A DNA stretch of 64,000 bases from an uncultured Nitrospirales bacterium (GCA_951812745.1 OX638327.1:1291914-1355913); one strand, 5' to 3'; positions 53,052 through 63,505 are shown, counted from the stretch's first letter. Made by a program: numbers and translations. The notes: generated from the letters alone by a model not told the origin.

Positions 53052-54416
53052 ATGCGCACACACGATCGACAATCCATCCACGGCCAATGGTCGTCCCGCC
53101 TGACCTTTATCATGGCGGCCACCGGGGCCGCCGTCGGACTCGGCAATATCTGGAAATTTCCGTACCTGACGGGCATCCACGGCGGCAGCGCCTTCGTGCT
53201 GGTGTATATGCTCTGCGTGGCCGTCCTGGGCATTCCCATGATGATGGCCGAGGTCATGCTGGGTCGCCGGGGCCGGCAGACGCCGATCAACACCATGCGA
53301 ACGCTGGCGAAGGAAGCCAACGCCGGCCAGGGCTGGCAACTCATCGGGTGGTTCGGCACCTTGGCCGGCGTCCTGATCTTGTCGTATTACAGCGTCATCG
53401 GCGGATGGACCATCGGATATATTGTCCACGCGGCCACCGGTGATTTCTCGGGCCTCAGCGGAGACGGGGCCACGAGCCTCTTTGGCGACTTCGTCGGAAA
53501 CCCATGGATTCAGGTGGCTTGGCATACGGCCTTCATGCTCATCACCATGTTCATCGTGGCCCGGGGGGTGCAGAGTGGGCTGGAAAAAGCCGTCAGCTAT
53601 CTGATGCCGGCCCTCCTGGTGCTCCTGCTCGTGCTCGTGGGCTACGCCATGACCACCGGCTACTTCATGCAAGGACTCGCCTTTTTGTTCACGCCCGACT
53701 TCAGCCATTTTTCGGGCACCAGCATGCTCACGGCCATGGGTCAGGCGTTTTTCAGTCTGAGCTTGGGCATGGGGACGATCATGGTCTACGGCTCCTATCT
53801 CCCCAAAGACATCTCCATCGCCGGCACCTCCGTGGCCGTCGCCCTCTCCGACACCATGGTGGCCCTCATCGCCGGTATGGCGATCTTTCCCATTGTCTTT
53901 GCGAATGCCCTCATACCCGGAGCCGGACCCAGTCTCATTTTTGAAACCATTCCCGTGGCTTTCGGCCACATGGCGGGGGGAACGTTTTTCGGCACGCTCT
54001 TTTTCGTCTTGCTCCTGATTGCGGCCTGGACCTCATCCATTTCATTGATCGAACCCGCGGTGACCATGATGATCGAAAAATTCAACATGACGCGCCGCAC
54101 GGCGGCCGTCTGGACCGGTCTGGTCACGTGGCTCTTGGGACTCGGCACGGCCTTTTCCTTCAACGTCTGGGCGGAGGTCAAGATGGGGGGGCTGACCTTT
54201 TTCGAACAGATCGACTTCCTCACGTCAAATCTCATGCTGCCGATCGGCGCGATCGGCATGGCCATTTTTGCCGGGTGGGTGATGTCCAAACACGTGAGCC
54301 GGGAGGAACTCGGCATGAACAGTGCGGCCGGCTATTTCATCTGGCACGCCTTGATCCGCGTCATCGCCCCGATCGCGGTCTCGATAGTCCTTCTGCACGC
54401 CATTGGCCTCTTCTGA
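53052..54416 (+). CDS. Sodium-dependent transporter of the neurotransmitter:sodium symporter family
   Basis: A 454-residue membrane protein with about 11 helices. TM1 shows the NSS signature GAAVGLGNIWKFPYLTGIHG with the unwound Gly-Asn sodium site. TM6-like MGQAFFSLSLGMGTIMVYGS and TM8-like VLLLIAAWTSSISLIEPAVT complete the second sodium site. Bacterial members (LeuT, MhsT, TnaT) import amino acids with Na+. The substrate cannot be told. The ATG at 53052 fits the cytoplasmic N terminus; a reading from 52998 adds unrelated residues. It is not linked to neighbouring metabolism. Confidence 0.93.
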   Translation: MRTHDRQSIHGQWSSRLTFIMAATGAAVGLGNIWKFPYLTGIHGGSAFVLVYMLCVAVLGIPMMMAEVMLGRRGRQTPINTMRTLAKEANAGQGWQLIGWFGTLAGVLILSYYSVIGGWTIGYIVHAATGDFSGLSGDGATSLFGDFVGNPWIQVAWHTAFMLITMFIVARGVQSGLEKAVSYLMPALLVLLLVLVGYAMTTGYFMQGLAFLFTPDFSHFSGTSMLTAMGQAFFSLSLGMGTIMVYGSYLPKDISIAGTSVAVALSDTMVALIAGMAIFPIVFANALIPGAGPSLIFETIPVAFGHMAGGTFFGTLFFVLLLIAAWTSSISLIEPAVTMMIEKFNMTRRTAAVWTGLVTWLLGLGTAFSFNVWAEVKMGGLTFFEQIDFLTSNLMLPIGAIGMAIFAGWVMSKHVSREELGMNSAAGYFIWHALIRVIAPIAVSIVLLHAIGLF

Positions 54417-54508
54417 ACGCGCGGGCGAGGGCCGGCATTCACGGGAAGCCCGAACCGAGCACGGGCCTTCCTTGCAACAACCGGTAGTTTCCCCTACTGT
54501 ACCCTCTT

Positions 54509-56107
54509 ATGTCAAAAACGCGTGTGTGGTTCTATTGTCTGCTCGCGGGCACGGCGTATTCGCTCTCGGTGTGTAATCTGATTGACGGATTTCCCTGGGG
54601 TCTGTTCGCCTGGGTCGCCCTCCTGCCCCTTCACCGGGTGCTGATCGACGCCACACCGGGCCGAGCCTTCTTGCGCGGATGGTTGACGGGTTTTCTGGCG
54701 TTTATTGGCACGATGTATTGGGTGGTGACCGCCATGCATCTCTACGGCAAAGTTCCCCTCCCCGTCAGCATCGTGCTCATGCTGGTCCTGGCGGGATATC
54801 TGGGGCTCTATGTCGGCCTGTATGCCTGGGGATTCATCCGACTGGAACAACGATGGGCCGCCGCGGCCTGGATCGCGGCGCCCTGTTTGTGGGTCTCACT
54901 GGAGTACGTGCGGACCCACGCGTTCAGCGGATTGCCCTGGGGCCTGTTGGGCTACTCCCAATTTCAATGGCTGCCGCTCATCCAGATCTCCAACGTCACC
55001 GGCGTCTACGGCGTGTCGTTTCTCATCGTACTGGTGAACGTCTCGTTGTTTCTGCTGTTCCGTTGGATGTTGTCCGATAACCCGCAGAAGCTCCCTTGGA
55101 TTCCGCTCGCCTCGGCCGTGGCGGCCGTCCTCGGGGTCTGGCTCTATGGGCTGGGGCAACTTCCTCTTCCGCCTTCGGACAACCTCACCGTCGGGGTCGT
55201 TCAAGCGAATATCGATCAAGCGCATAAATGGGACACGGCCTATCGCAAGGAAACGTTGAAACGATACCGCCGGCTCACGGAAACCGTCGGCCCCAAGTCC
55301 GATCTGATCCTTTGGCCTGAAGCGGCCACGCCCTTTATGTTCGAACAGGAGCCGGACTATCGATCGCTGGTGACCGGGATGACGCAGAAGGCCGGGGTCC
55401 CGCTCGTGTTCGGCAGTCCGGCCCTCCGGCGTCAGAGCGACGGCACCCCGTACCTGCTGAACAGCGCGTATCTTCTGAGCCCTTCAGGGGACATCACCGG
55501 CCGTTACGACAAACAGCACCTCGTCCCCTTCGGTGAATACATTCCACTGGAACGGATGCTCTTTTTCCTGGACAAACTGGTCGTCGGCATCGGCGATTTT
55601 CAGCCGGGCCCTGGCCCGACTCTGCTGTCCTTTGCACGTGGGCCGGATCGACGGCAGACCCGGTTCGGGGTCGCCATTTGCTTTGAGGTCATTTTCCCGG
55701 ATCTTGTGCGACGACTCACCCGTGAAGGCGCCGATTTTCTGGTCACGATCACCAATGACGCCTGGTTCGGTGACACCGTGGCCCCGCACCAACATTTCGG
55801 GATGGTCGTCTTCCGCGCCGTCGAAAACCGAATGGCGTTCGCCCGCGCCGCCAACACCGGCGTGTCCGGATTGATCGATCCGACCGGACGCATTCTGACG
55901 GCCACGCCCGTTTATACCGAACACTCCGTCATCGGATCGATCCCCTTGAGCACACCCTCGACGTTCTATACACAATTTGGCGACGTGTTTGCGTGGGTCT
56001 GTGTTATAATGGCCTTGTTTTTGTTATCGTTCGCTCGTTTGGTCTACAGGCCATCCGCGGTTGACACCCGCTTTTCAACGCGACGCAAAGGAGCCAGGCA
56101 TGCTTGA
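54509..56107 (+). CDS. lnt: Apolipoprotein N-acyltransferase
   Basis: 532 residues: about seven membrane helices, then a periplasmic nitrilase domain. The catalytic triad is visible as Glu in [12 protein letters not shown], Lys in [16 protein letters not shown] and Cys in [13 protein letters not shown]. It adds the third acyl chain to lipoproteins in the inner membrane, the step before Lol export; lolC and lolD are 3 kb downstream. Its end overlaps the start of prfB by 8 nt. Confidence 0.95.
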   Translation: MSKTRVWFYCLLAGTAYSLSVCNLIDGFPWGLFAWVALLPLHRVLIDATPGRAFLRGWLTGFLAFIGTMYWVVTAMHLYGKVPLPVSIVLMLVLAGYLGLYVGLYAWGFIRLEQRWAAAAWIAAPCLWVSLEYVRTHAFSGLPWGLLGYSQFQWLPLIQISNVTGVYGVSFLIVLVNVSLFLLFRWMLSDNPQKLPWIPLASAVAAVLGVWLYGLGQLPLPPSDNLTVGVVQANIDQAHKWDTAYRKETLKRYRRLTETVGPKSDLILWPEAATPFMFEQEPDYRSLVTGMTQKAGVPLVFGSPALRRQSDGTPYLLNSAYLLSPSGDITGRYDKQHLVPFGEYIPLERMLFFLDKLVVGIGDFQPGPGPTLLSFARGPDRRQTRFGVAICFEVIFPDLVRRLTREGADFLVTITNDAWFGDTVAPHQHFGMVVFRAVENRMAFARAANTGVSGLIDPTGRILTATPVYTEHSVIGSIPLSTPSTFYTQFGDVFAWVCVIMALFLLSFARLVYRPSAVDTRFSTRRKGARHA

Positions 56108-57204
56108 GGACATTCGCACCCGTTTGCACACCACCGGAGACCATATCAAAGATTTACGGAGGCGTCTTTGACCTGCCTCGACTGCTGAACGAACTGGAGG
56201 AACTCGAGCAGGAAAGCGCCCAACCCGATTTCTGGAAAAACGCGCACATCGCCACCAGGGTGGGACGGCGCAAAGCCACGATTGAACGGGACATCGCCCG
56301 CGTCGCCGATTTCGAGCAAAGGCAGACCGACCTGGAAGCCACGCTTGAACTCATCGGGGCAGAGGATGATGCCGACCTCCACGCCGAATTAACCCAGGGT
56401 ATCGAGACGCTGGAAACACTTCTGGAGCACCTGCACACGGAGCAGTTGCTGGCCGGCGAGCATGACGGGCGATCCGCCATTCTGGGGATCAACCCCGGGG
56501 CCGGCGGCACGGAATCGCAGGATTGGGCTCAAATGTTGATGCGGATGTTCGTGCGATGGGCCGAAAACAAAAAGTTCAAGGTCGGCAGCATCGACATCCA
56601 ACCCGGTGATGAAGCCGGCATCAAAAGCGCCACGCTGAGCATCGAGGGCCCGTATGCCTACGGCTACCTGAAATCGGAAGCCGGGGTGCACCGTTTGGTG
56701 CGGATCTCTCCGTTTGACGCCAACAAACGTCGCCATACGTCGTTTGTCGCCATTGCGGTGTATCCGGAACTGGATGACGACGTCGAGGTCGAGATAGACG
56801 AGAAGGACTTGAAGATCGATACGTTTCGCGCAGGCGGGGCCGGAGGACAAAACGTCAACAAAGTCGAAACCGCCATTCGCATGACGCACCTTCCCAGCGG
56901 GATCGTCGTGCAATGTCAAAACGAGCGCTCGCAGTTGCAAAACCGCATGGGCGCCATGCGCGTCATGAAAGCCAAATTGTACGAATTGGAACAACGGAAA
57001 AAGGAGTCCGAATTTCAAAACATCGTCGGCGAAAAAAAAGACATCGCCTGGGGCAGCCAGATCCGGTCGTACGTGTTCCAGCCGTATCAAATGGTCAAGG
57101 ACCACCGGACGAATCATGAATCCGGGAACATCGCGTCGGTCATGGACGGGGCTCTCGACCCCTTCATCGAAGCCTATCTGAAACAGGCCGCCGCGAGTTC
57201 ATAA
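56100..57204 (+). CDS. prfB: Peptide chain release factor 2 with programmed +1 frameshift
   Basis: The coding sequence starts at ATG 56100 ([20 protein letters not shown]), reaches an in-frame TGA at 56169-56171, and continues after a +1 slip on CTTTGAC as [20 protein letters not shown] (56158-56162) lies just before CTT, as in the E. coli prfB shift site, so RF2 autoregulates its own synthesis. The remainder has the peptidyl-tRNA hydrolysis motif [12 protein letters not shown] and the codon-recognition region [20 protein letters not shown]. It should be annotated as joined segments 56100-56168 and 56170-57204. Confidence 0.95.
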
Positions 57205-57249
57205 CGACCGGGGGGAACGTTTGTTTTTTTCATTGCGACGTATTGGAAC

Positions 57250-57520
57250 TGTAAATGTTCAGTCATTCGTTGACAGAATGAAGGGGCTGCCCACAAGAGA
57301 GGAACGCGGAAAGAACGGCCAGTTTTTCCCTCCGCGTCTTCCTGGTTGAGTCCATTCTTGAAGCGGTCGGTCGGCGGAAGAACTGAACCCCCCTGGCCCC
57401 CCTTATCAGGGGGGAGAGCAGGGCGCTACAGTCCCCCTGATAAGGGGGATTGAGGGGGTTATCTGACAAAGCCGGGGAACCGGGACACGGCGGTGGAAAT
57501 TGGCAACGATTGAGAATACG
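57250..57520. mobile_element. MITE, copy 3 (inverted, one end degraded)
   Basis: The left end TGTAAATGTTCAGTCATTCG then TTGACAGAATGAAGG is identical to the complement of the right end of copy 1. The internal palindrome with CCCCTTATCAGGGGGG and CCCCCTGATAAGGGGG is intact. The right end is degraded to GGCAACGATTGAGAATACGG. It sits between prfB and lysS and ends about 12 nt before the lysS start, so it may supply the leader of lysS. Confidence 0.8.
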
Positions 57521-57531
57521 GGAACGACCTG

Positions 57532-59019
57532 ATGGATGAATCGAACGAACAGCGCGCGCAACGCATTCACAAACTCGACGCGCTCAAGGCCATGGGGGTT
57601 CAACCTTACGGTACCCGCTTCGAGACGACGCACCGGGTCGAACGCCTCCTGGCGGCGCATGGGGCAACGGCCAAAGACGACCTCGAGCAACGGGCAATCG
57701 ACTGCCGCATCGCGGGACGCATCGTGGCGCTGCGCCGGTTCGGCAAGGCCGCGTTTGCCTCGCTCCAGGACGGCGCGCACCGGCTCCAGGTCTATTTGAA
57801 AAAAGACGTGCTGGGAGACGACGCCTTTCGCCTGTCTCAAGAATTGGATTTGGGCGATTGGATCGGGGTGGACGGCCGGCTGTTCCGCACGAAAACCGAC
57901 GAGTTGACCGTGGAAGTGCGCGCGCTGACGTTTCTGTCGAAAGGGCTGCGTCCCCTTCCTGAAAAGTGGCACGGCCTGACGGACATCGAAACCCGGTACC
58001 GGCAACGCTACGTGGACCTGATCGCCAACCCGAACGTCCATGCCGTGTTTGAAACCCGCAGCAGGCTGATCTCAGGCATCCGCAACTATCTCACCGAGCA
58101 CGGGTTCCTCGAAGTGGAAACGCCGATGATGCAGCCCATTCCCGGCGGGGCCACGGCCCGCCCGTTCGCGACGCACCACAATGCCCTCAATGCGAACCTC
58201 TACCTGCGCGTCGCGCCGGAACTCTACCTCAAACGGTTGATCGTCGGCGGATTCCAGCGCGTGTTTGAAATCAATCGCAATTTCCGCAATGAAGGCATCT
58301 CCACCATCCACAATCCGGAATTCACCATGCTGGAGTTTTACCAGGCCTACGCCGACTACCGGGATCTCATGGCGTTGACCGAAGACCTGTTCGGCACACT
58401 CGCGCGGGATCTCCTCGGCGCCGGCACGCTGGAGTACCAGGGTGACGTGATCGACTTGACTCCCCCGTGGCGCCGCCTGCCCTATTTCGAAGCCGTCGTC
58501 GAGTACAATGCCCTCGACCGGAACGTGCTCGAAGACCGGGCGGCGGCAACGGCGGCGGCCCGACGACTCGGGTTGGACGTGCCGGAGGACGCCTCACTGG
58601 TCGGAATTCTGAACCTGATGTTCGAAGAAACCGTGGAACACCGGCTCACGCAACCCACGTTCATCACGGACTACCCCACGGAGATCTCGCCGCTCTCGCG
58701 CAGGAAGGACACGGACCCGCGCCTCACCGACCGGTTCGAACTGTTCATCGCCGGACGCGAACTGGCGAACGGGTTTTCCGAGTTGAACGATCCGCTCGAC
58801 CAGCGCCAACGATTCGAAACGCAAGCCGCGCAACGGGAAGCCGGCGACGAGGAAGCGCATTACTTCGATGAAGATTTCCTGCGCGCCCTGGAATACGGGA
58901 TGCCGCCGACCGCGGGAGAGGGCATCGGCATTGATCGCCTGGTGATGTTGTTCACGAATCAAGCCTCGATCCGCGACGTCATTCTTTTTCCTCAACTTCG
59001 ACCGGAGAAACCGTTGTGA
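57532..59019 (+). CDS. lysS: Lysyl-tRNA synthetase, class II
   Basis: 495 residues with an N-terminal OB-fold for anticodon binding ([20 protein letters not shown]) and class II motifs: motif 1 around [15 protein letters not shown], motif 2 [20 protein letters not shown] and motif 3 [20 protein letters not shown]. It charges tRNA-Lys. The stop overlaps the GTG start of lolC by 4 nt, an arrangement known from other bacteria. Confidence 0.96.
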   Translation: MDESNEQRAQRIHKLDALKAMGVQPYGTRFETTHRVERLLAAHGATAKDDLEQRAIDCRIAGRIVALRRFGKAAFASLQDGAHRLQVYLKKDVLGDDAFRLSQELDLGDWIGVDGRLFRTKTDELTVEVRALTFLSKGLRPLPEKWHGLTDIETRYRQRYVDLIANPNVHAVFETRSRLISGIRNYLTEHGFLEVETPMMQPIPGGATARPFATHHNALNANLYLRVAPELYLKRLIVGGFQRVFEINRNFRNEGISTIHNPEFTMLEFYQAYADYRDLMALTEDLFGTLARDLLGAGTLEYQGDVIDLTPPWRRLPYFEAVVEYNALDRNVLEDRAAATAAARRLGLDVPEDASLVGILNLMFEETVEHRLTQPTFITDYPTEISPLSRRKDTDPRLTDRFELFIAGRELANGFSELNDPLDQRQRFETQAAQREAGDEEAHYFDEDFLRALEYGMPPTAGEGIGIDRLVMLFTNQASIRDVILFPQLRPEKPL

Positions 59020-60260
59020 CCTTGCCGTATGAAATTTTCGTGGGGCTCCGGTATCTCCGGGCCAAACGTCGAACCCGGACCATTTCGCTCAATACCTTCA
59101 TTTCGATCACCGGCATTACGTTGGGTGTCGCCGCGCTCATCGGGACCCTCGGGATCATGACAGGGTTCAAGGAGGACATGCAGGCCAAGATTCTGGGGAC
59201 GACCTCGCACGTCGTGGTCCAGCCGCGAGGGAAGCAAACCCTGGCCGGCTATGCGGAACTGATTCAGCAAGTGGAGAACGTGCCTGGAGTGGTGGCGGCC
59301 ACGCCCTACATTTACCAACAAGTGCTGCTCACGTCGAAAACCGGCGTGCGCGGAGTCGTCTTGCGTGGCATTGATCCGCAGAAAGAGCCGGAGGTCACCG
59401 AAGTGACCAAGAACGTAAAATCCGGCACCGTGCAGGATCTGGCCGCTCCCGACGCCTCCGCCCAAACCGACCGGAAACCCGGCATCATCGTCGGCAAGGA
59501 ATTGGCCAGGCGTCTCGGGGTCGTCGTCGGCAGCCGAATCAACGTCGTCTCCCCCGTGGGCCCCATCAGCGCGTTGGGGATGACGCCGAAAATTCGCCCG
59601 TTTCGAGTCGTCGGCCTGTTCGAGTCGGGCATGTACGACTATGACGCCTCACTGGCCTACATCTCGCTGGAGGAGGCTCAGCGGTTTTTCAGCCTGGGCA
59701 GGACCGCAACGGGGATCGAAGTGAAGGTGGACGACGTGTTTGCCGCCGACGCCGTGGCCAAACGGATCGACGCACGACTCGGGAAGGGGTACATGGCGAG
59801 AGATTGGATGCTCCTGAACAGCAACCTGTTTTCGGCCTTACGCCTCGAAAAAACCATGATGTTTCTGTTGCTGGTCCTGATCACGCTCGTCGCGTCCTTC
59901 AACATCGTGGGCACGCTCACCATGATCGTCACCGAAAAGCAACGCGAGATCGCCATTCTGAAAGCCATGGGCGCCACGCCTCAAGCCATCATGCGCATCT
60001 TCATGTTGAACGGCGTGGTCATCGGCCTCACCGGCACGGCGATCGGCATTCCCCTGGGGTACACCTTTCTCTACCTCATCGAAAATTATTTTACCTTCGA
60101 TCAAACCGTGTATTTCCTGTCGAGCATTCCGGTCCACGTGAAGGCCCTGGACGTGTTCCTGGTTGCGTTTTCCGCCATCCTGATCAGCTTCGCCGCCACG
60201 CTGTATCCCTCGTGGCAGGCCGCCAAACTGGCGCCGGTCAGCGCCCTTCGATACGAGTAA
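59016..60260 (+). CDS. lolC: Lipoprotein-releasing ABC transporter permease (LolC/E type)
   Basis: 414 residues: an N-terminal helix after [20 protein letters not shown] ([20 protein letters not shown]), a large periplasmic domain (about 50-255), then three helices at the C terminus ([60 protein letters not shown]). This is the LolC/LolE/FtsX architecture that extracts lipoproteins from the inner membrane. Only one such permease is present, implying a homodimer. It overlaps lolD by one base. Confidence 0.93.
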   Translation: MTLPYEIFVGLRYLRAKRRTRTISLNTFISITGITLGVAALIGTLGIMTGFKEDMQAKILGTTSHVVVQPRGKQTLAGYAELIQQVENVPGVVAATPYIYQQVLLTSKTGVRGVVLRGIDPQKEPEVTEVTKNVKSGTVQDLAAPDASAQTDRKPGIIVGKELARRLGVVVGSRINVVSPVGPISALGMTPKIRPFRVVGLFESGMYDYDASLAYISLEEAQRFFSLGRTATGIEVKVDDVFAADAVAKRIDARLGKGYMARDWMLLNSNLFSALRLEKTMMFLLLVLITLVASFNIVGTLTMIVTEKQREIAILKAMGATPQAIMRIFMLNGVVIGLTGTAIGIPLGYTFLYLIENYFTFDQTVYFLSSIPVHVKALDVFLVAFSAILISFAATLYPSWQAAKLAPVSALRYE

Positions 60261-60973
60261 TGTCCATGAGCCCGTCTTCCAATCCAGCGCCGCCGTTTCT
60301 GCAAGTGACCGATCTGTCCAAATCATTCGTCCTCGGAAATCAAACCGTCGAAGTCCTGAAAGGCATCAATCTCGAAGTCCGGCAAGGCGAACTCCTGGCC
60401 ATGCTGGGAGCTTCAGGCGCGGGGAAAAGCACCCTGCTCCATATTCTGGGAACCTTGGATCGACCGACGCGGGGCACGGTGTTCTATGAATCCCAGGATA
60501 TCTTCCGTTTGTCGGAACAGGAACTGGCCCGGTTTCGAAACCGGCGCATCGGGTTTGTCTTTCAATTTCATCACCTCCTGCCTGAATTCACGGCCCTGGA
60601 AAATACCTACCTCCCCAGCCTCATGCAAAAGCGACCGAAGGCCCAATGTGTCGAAGAAGCGAGTTCGCTCCTTTCGGAAGTCGGCCTGGGACACCGCTTG
60701 CATCACAAACCCGGCGAACTGTCCGGGGGTGAGCAACAGCGAGTGGCCGTGGCACGCGCGCTCATTCACAACCCGGACCTGGTCCTGGCGGATGAACCCA
60801 CGGGGAATTTGGACACCCACACCGGCGAAACCCTGTTTGCCCTGTTGCGAAAGCTCAACGAACAACGCAGGACGGCGTTCGTGATCGTCACCCACAACGA
60901 ACGCCTCTCTCGACAAGCAGATCGATCGATCCACGTGGTGGACGGACGGATCGTGAACGGGCATGGGGGGTAA
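60260..60973 (+). CDS. lolD: Lipoprotein-releasing ABC transporter ATPase
   Basis: 237 residues. Walker A is LGASGAGKSTLLHILGTLD, the signature LSGGEQQRVAVARALIHNP, Walker B DLVLADEPTGNLD, and H-loop VIVTHNERLSRQADR. FYESQDIFRLSEQELARFRN fits the MacB/LolD group. The start TAATG overlaps the lolC stop. It powers LolC for lipoprotein sorting to the outer membrane. Confidence 0.94.
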   Translation: MSMSPSSNPAPPFLQVTDLSKSFVLGNQTVEVLKGINLEVRQGELLAMLGASGAGKSTLLHILGTLDRPTRGTVFYESQDIFRLSEQELARFRNRRIGFVFQFHHLLPEFTALENTYLPSLMQKRPKAQCVEEASSLLSEVGLGHRLHHKPGELSGGEQQRVAVARALIHNPDLVLADEPTGNLDTHTGETLFALLRKLNEQRRTAFVIVTHNERLSRQADRSIHVVDGRIVNGHGG

Positions 60974-61000
60974 AATACAGCGCAGACTCCCAGGATGGCG

Positions 61001-61029
61001 TTGACGGTACCATCTATGGTACATATGTC
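61001..61029 (+). promoter_or_regulatory. HigBA promoter with inverted-repeat operator
   Basis: TTGACG (61001-61006) suits a -35 box. GTACCAT-ct-ATGGTAC (61007-61022) is a perfect 7-bp inverted repeat lying between it and a poor -10 region near 61023-61029. The toxin ATG at 61032 follows immediately, so the mRNA would have almost no leader. An operator placed within the promoter spacer suits autorepression by the antitoxin complex. Confidence 0.5.
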
Positions 61030-61031
61030 CG

Positions 61032-61394
61032 ATGACAATACCCGAGAAGGTCATCGTTGCTCGATTTTACCGACTGGCAAGCGGTCGAGAGCCGGTGCGC
61101 GAATGGCTCGGAGGACTGCCTCGGGAAGACCGCAGATTGATTGGCCGGGGCCTCATGAAGGTCGAATTTGGATGGCCGTGCGGTCCGCCGCTTTGCGCGT
61201 CGCTCGCGGGCTATCTCGGTCTGTACGAGGTACGCAGCAACGTGACGGCTAGACGCATTGCCAGAGTGTTCTTCACCGTGTCGGGGAGGAACATGGTGCT
61301 TCTACACGGTTTCATCAAGAAAACCCAAGCGATACCCGCGAAGGAGCTGAAGCTCGCGGAGCGTCGAATGAAGGAGCATAACCGCTATGGCTGA
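61032..61394 (+). CDS. higB: HigB/Gp49-like RelE-superfamily toxin
   Basis: A 120-residue protein of the phage-derived Gp49-like (HigB) group: ARFYRLASGREPVREWLGGL, then [20 protein letters not shown], then RIARVFFTVSGRNMVLLHGF and IKKTQAIPAKELKLAERRMK. These toxins cleave mRNA at the ribosome. As in HigBA pairs the toxin gene comes first. It overlaps the antitoxin gene by 8 nt. Confidence 0.85.
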   Translation: MTIPEKVIVARFYRLASGREPVREWLGGLPREDRRLIGRGLMKVEFGWPCGPPLCASLAGYLGLYEVRSNVTARRIARVFFTVSGRNMVLLHGFIKKTQAIPAKELKLAERRMKEHNRYG

Positions 61395-61680
61395 GAAGAA
61401 CCCGCACGTTGGATCAACGCTTGAAAGCTTGCTCAGGAAAGATGGTGCCTATGAAGATGCGAAGAACCATGCGATCAAGTCGGTCCTCGCCTACAAGCTA
61501 GAGCAAGCGATGAAGGCACAAAACCTGTCCAAGGCGCGCATGGCCGAGCGCATGGAAACCAGCCGCTCGCAGATTGACCGTTTGCTCGATCCAGAGAACG
61601 AAGGCGTGACACTGCATACGTTGAAATGCGCCGCGGCTGCCGTCGGGATGCGCCTTGAGCTTGAACTACGGCAACCCTAG
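61387..61680 (+). CDS. higA: HigA-like XRE-family antitoxin
   Basis: 97 residues with a helix-turn-helix: LAYKLEQAMKAQNLSKARMA then ERMETSRSQIDRLLDPENEG. The N-terminal 35 residues may contact the toxin. It should neutralise the upstream HigB-like toxin and bind the inverted repeat before the pair. It could also be read as a general XRE regulator, but the overlap with the toxin gene makes antitoxin the best call. Confidence 0.85.
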   Translation: MAEKNPHVGSTLESLLRKDGAYEDAKNHAIKSVLAYKLEQAMKAQNLSKARMAERMETSRSQIDRLLDPENEGVTLHTLKCAAAAVGMRLELELRQP

Positions 61681-61796
61681 GACGGCTTGTCACGCATCAA
61701 TCGTTCGCCTATCCTACACGCGACGGACTCACCATCCGGCGAGTCGCTAGGCAACCGTGGGGAGAAGCGCAGCCGGAAAAAAAGAAGACGGCTTCC

Positions 61797-62636
61797 ATGC
61801 GAAACAATCGACACCGGATACCCAGACCGTTGGCCCCTGTAGCACTGGCCATGCTCCTGACGCTCCCGGTCATATCGGCCCGGACCAACACGGCGTTCGC
61901 CCACGAGGGGCACTTGTTCTACATCGGCGTGACGGTCCCGGTGGAACGGGTCGATGCGTCCTACGACAAAACCGTCGACAATACCGGGGCGAGCAACCCG
62001 CGAAGGGGCCAGGTGTTTCACGACAATGATTCCGACGATACCTTCGCGTACGGAATCGGATTCTTGGCCGGCCATCGGATCCCGCTGCTCACCAAGGAGG
62101 ACGGTTATTACCTGAGCGCCGAAGTAGACCTCGCGTTTCACGGCGGCCGGGCCAAGGGACAGCTTCCGGGAGTGGGAGATTCCCCGGGACGCAATCAACC
62201 CGGGGAAAGCTGGCCGGACCGCTGGTCCTTCGAAAAGGATCGAAGCTACGGCTTCACGGTCAAGCTGGGCGGCAGCCCCGGCGTGCTGCGGTCATGGGAC
62301 ACGAGCGTCTACGTCCTCGGAGGCATCCGCCTCATCCAGGCGCAGTTTACGAATCACTATAGAGGCTGCCCGGGTCTCGTGGACTGTACCTCAACCGACC
62401 AGACTGCGTTTGTCTCGGGAACGGACAGCCGAAGCCTGGATTATACAGCCTGGACGTACGGCGCCGGCGTGGAAAAGATGCTGAACGAACACCTCGCGCT
62501 TCGCGTCGAAACGCGCTACACCCAGCACAACAGCAAACGCTGGGGCGAATTGTTCAGCGACGTGGGAGTCAGGATCCCGATGCGTCTTGACGCGGATGAT
62601 GTCGGCCTGCTGCTGAGCCTGGCGTGGTATTTCTGA
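61797..62636 (+). CDS. Outer-membrane beta-barrel protein
   Basis: 279 residues. A signal peptide (LAPVALAMLLTLPVISA, cleavage near AFA/HEGH) is followed by alternating hydrophobic strands (LFYIGVTVPVERVDASYDKT; FAYGIGFLAGHRIPLL; YYLSAEVDLAFHGG; SVYVLGGIRLIQAQF; LALRVETRYTQHNS), ending in LLLSLAWYF with a C-terminal Phe, the usual barrel assembly signal. About 8-10 strands are likely. The family is not recognised beyond OmpW/OmpA-barrel-like appearance; the role is unknown. Confidence 0.8.
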   Translation: MRNNRHRIPRPLAPVALAMLLTLPVISARTNTAFAHEGHLFYIGVTVPVERVDASYDKTVDNTGASNPRRGQVFHDNDSDDTFAYGIGFLAGHRIPLLTKEDGYYLSAEVDLAFHGGRAKGQLPGVGDSPGRNQPGESWPDRWSFEKDRSYGFTVKLGGSPGVLRSWDTSVYVLGGIRLIQAQFTNHYRGCPGLVDCTSTDQTAFVSGTDSRSLDYTAWTYGAGVEKMLNEHLALRVETRYTQHNSKRWGELFSDVGVRIPMRLDADDVGLLLSLAWYF

Positions 62637-62713
62637 AGTACGACACGATCGACCGCGACACCGGCGTCAAGTCTGCCACACCCGGCTCCCGTCGTGACCA
62701 GGGGAAATCCGGC

Positions 62714-63505
62714 TTATTGGGGAGCCGCGGTAATTCTGTCTTTGATCACGTCGAAGGTGGCTTTGGGCACGACTTGCTTGGAGACCAATTCTCCGCGAAG
62801 CCGATAGGGACGATTCGAGACGACTTGGTCGGCCAGTTCCTTGGTGAGCCCTAAAAACAAGACCAGGTCATTCGCGGAAGACGTATTGATATTAACGGGT
62901 GTCGCCGTCCCATTGAACGGCACGGCGACCGGAGGTGGAACCGGCTTGGGTGAGGATTTCTTGGCCACCACGGGTGGAGCTTCGGGGACGCGCTCTTTCG
63001 GTTTCACGATCTTGGGAGTCCTGCGTTTCACTTTGGCTTTACGGGCTTCTTCGAGCTCCTTCTGATAGCGGCGCACCGTCTCCCGCAACGCGCGGTTCTG
63101 GCTTTTCACCCCCTGATAGACGTGCTGAATTTCTTGCAGTTTGCCGACCATGGCTGCACGGTCCCTCTGCAACTCCGCCTCACGAGTCGCGAGCAGGTCT
63201 CGTTCGCTTTTTTGTCCTTCTTTGATCTGCTGAATTTCGGCACTCAACATTTCCAAATCAAAAGCCGCCTGTTCATGATCGGCTCGTAATTGTTCATTTT
63301 CTTGTTTAAGGGACTCAGACTGACTCCGGCTCTTTTCCAGTTCCATCTTGGCGGTTTCCATATCCGCCACGGCCGTTTCATATTTGCCTTTCGAGACGAC
63401 ACAGCCTCCCAGGAACAGGCCGGTCATGCAGAGGAGACTCGCCCCCCACAGGCCGTATTGCCGAACCCGTACACGCCCGATGTTCTCGTCAGTTCTTCTC
63501 AGCAT
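62714..63505 (-). CDS. Lipoprotein with coiled coil and C-terminal helix-hairpin-helix
   Basis: About 263 residues. A lipobox LFLGGC places the lipid-anchored Cys near residue 35, followed by a long heptad-rich coiled coil (about 40-155), a Lys/Pro-rich linker (about 156-200) and a C-terminal module VNINTSSANDLVLFLGLTKE then LADQVVSNRPYRLRGELV. That last part resembles the ComEA-type helix-hairpin-helix (VNINTA...L..LPGI....A..I). HhH units usually bind DNA, so a lipoprotein of this kind could hold DNA at the envelope, or the unit may serve protein contacts. The start could also be 63538. Unusual combination; function unknown. Confidence 0.75.
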   Translation of the reverse strand: MLRRTDENIGRVRVRQYGLWGASLLCMTGLFLGGCVVSKGKYETAVADMETAKMELEKSRSQSESLKQENEQLRADHEQAAFDLEMLSAEIQQIKEGQKSERDLLATREAELQRDRAAMVGKLQEIQHVYQGVKSQNRALRETVRRYQKELEEARKAKVKRRTPKIVKPKERVPEAPPVVAKKSSPKPVPPPVAVPFNGTATPVNINTSSANDLVLFLGLTKELADQVVSNRPYRLRGELVSKQVVPKATFDVIKDRITAAPQ

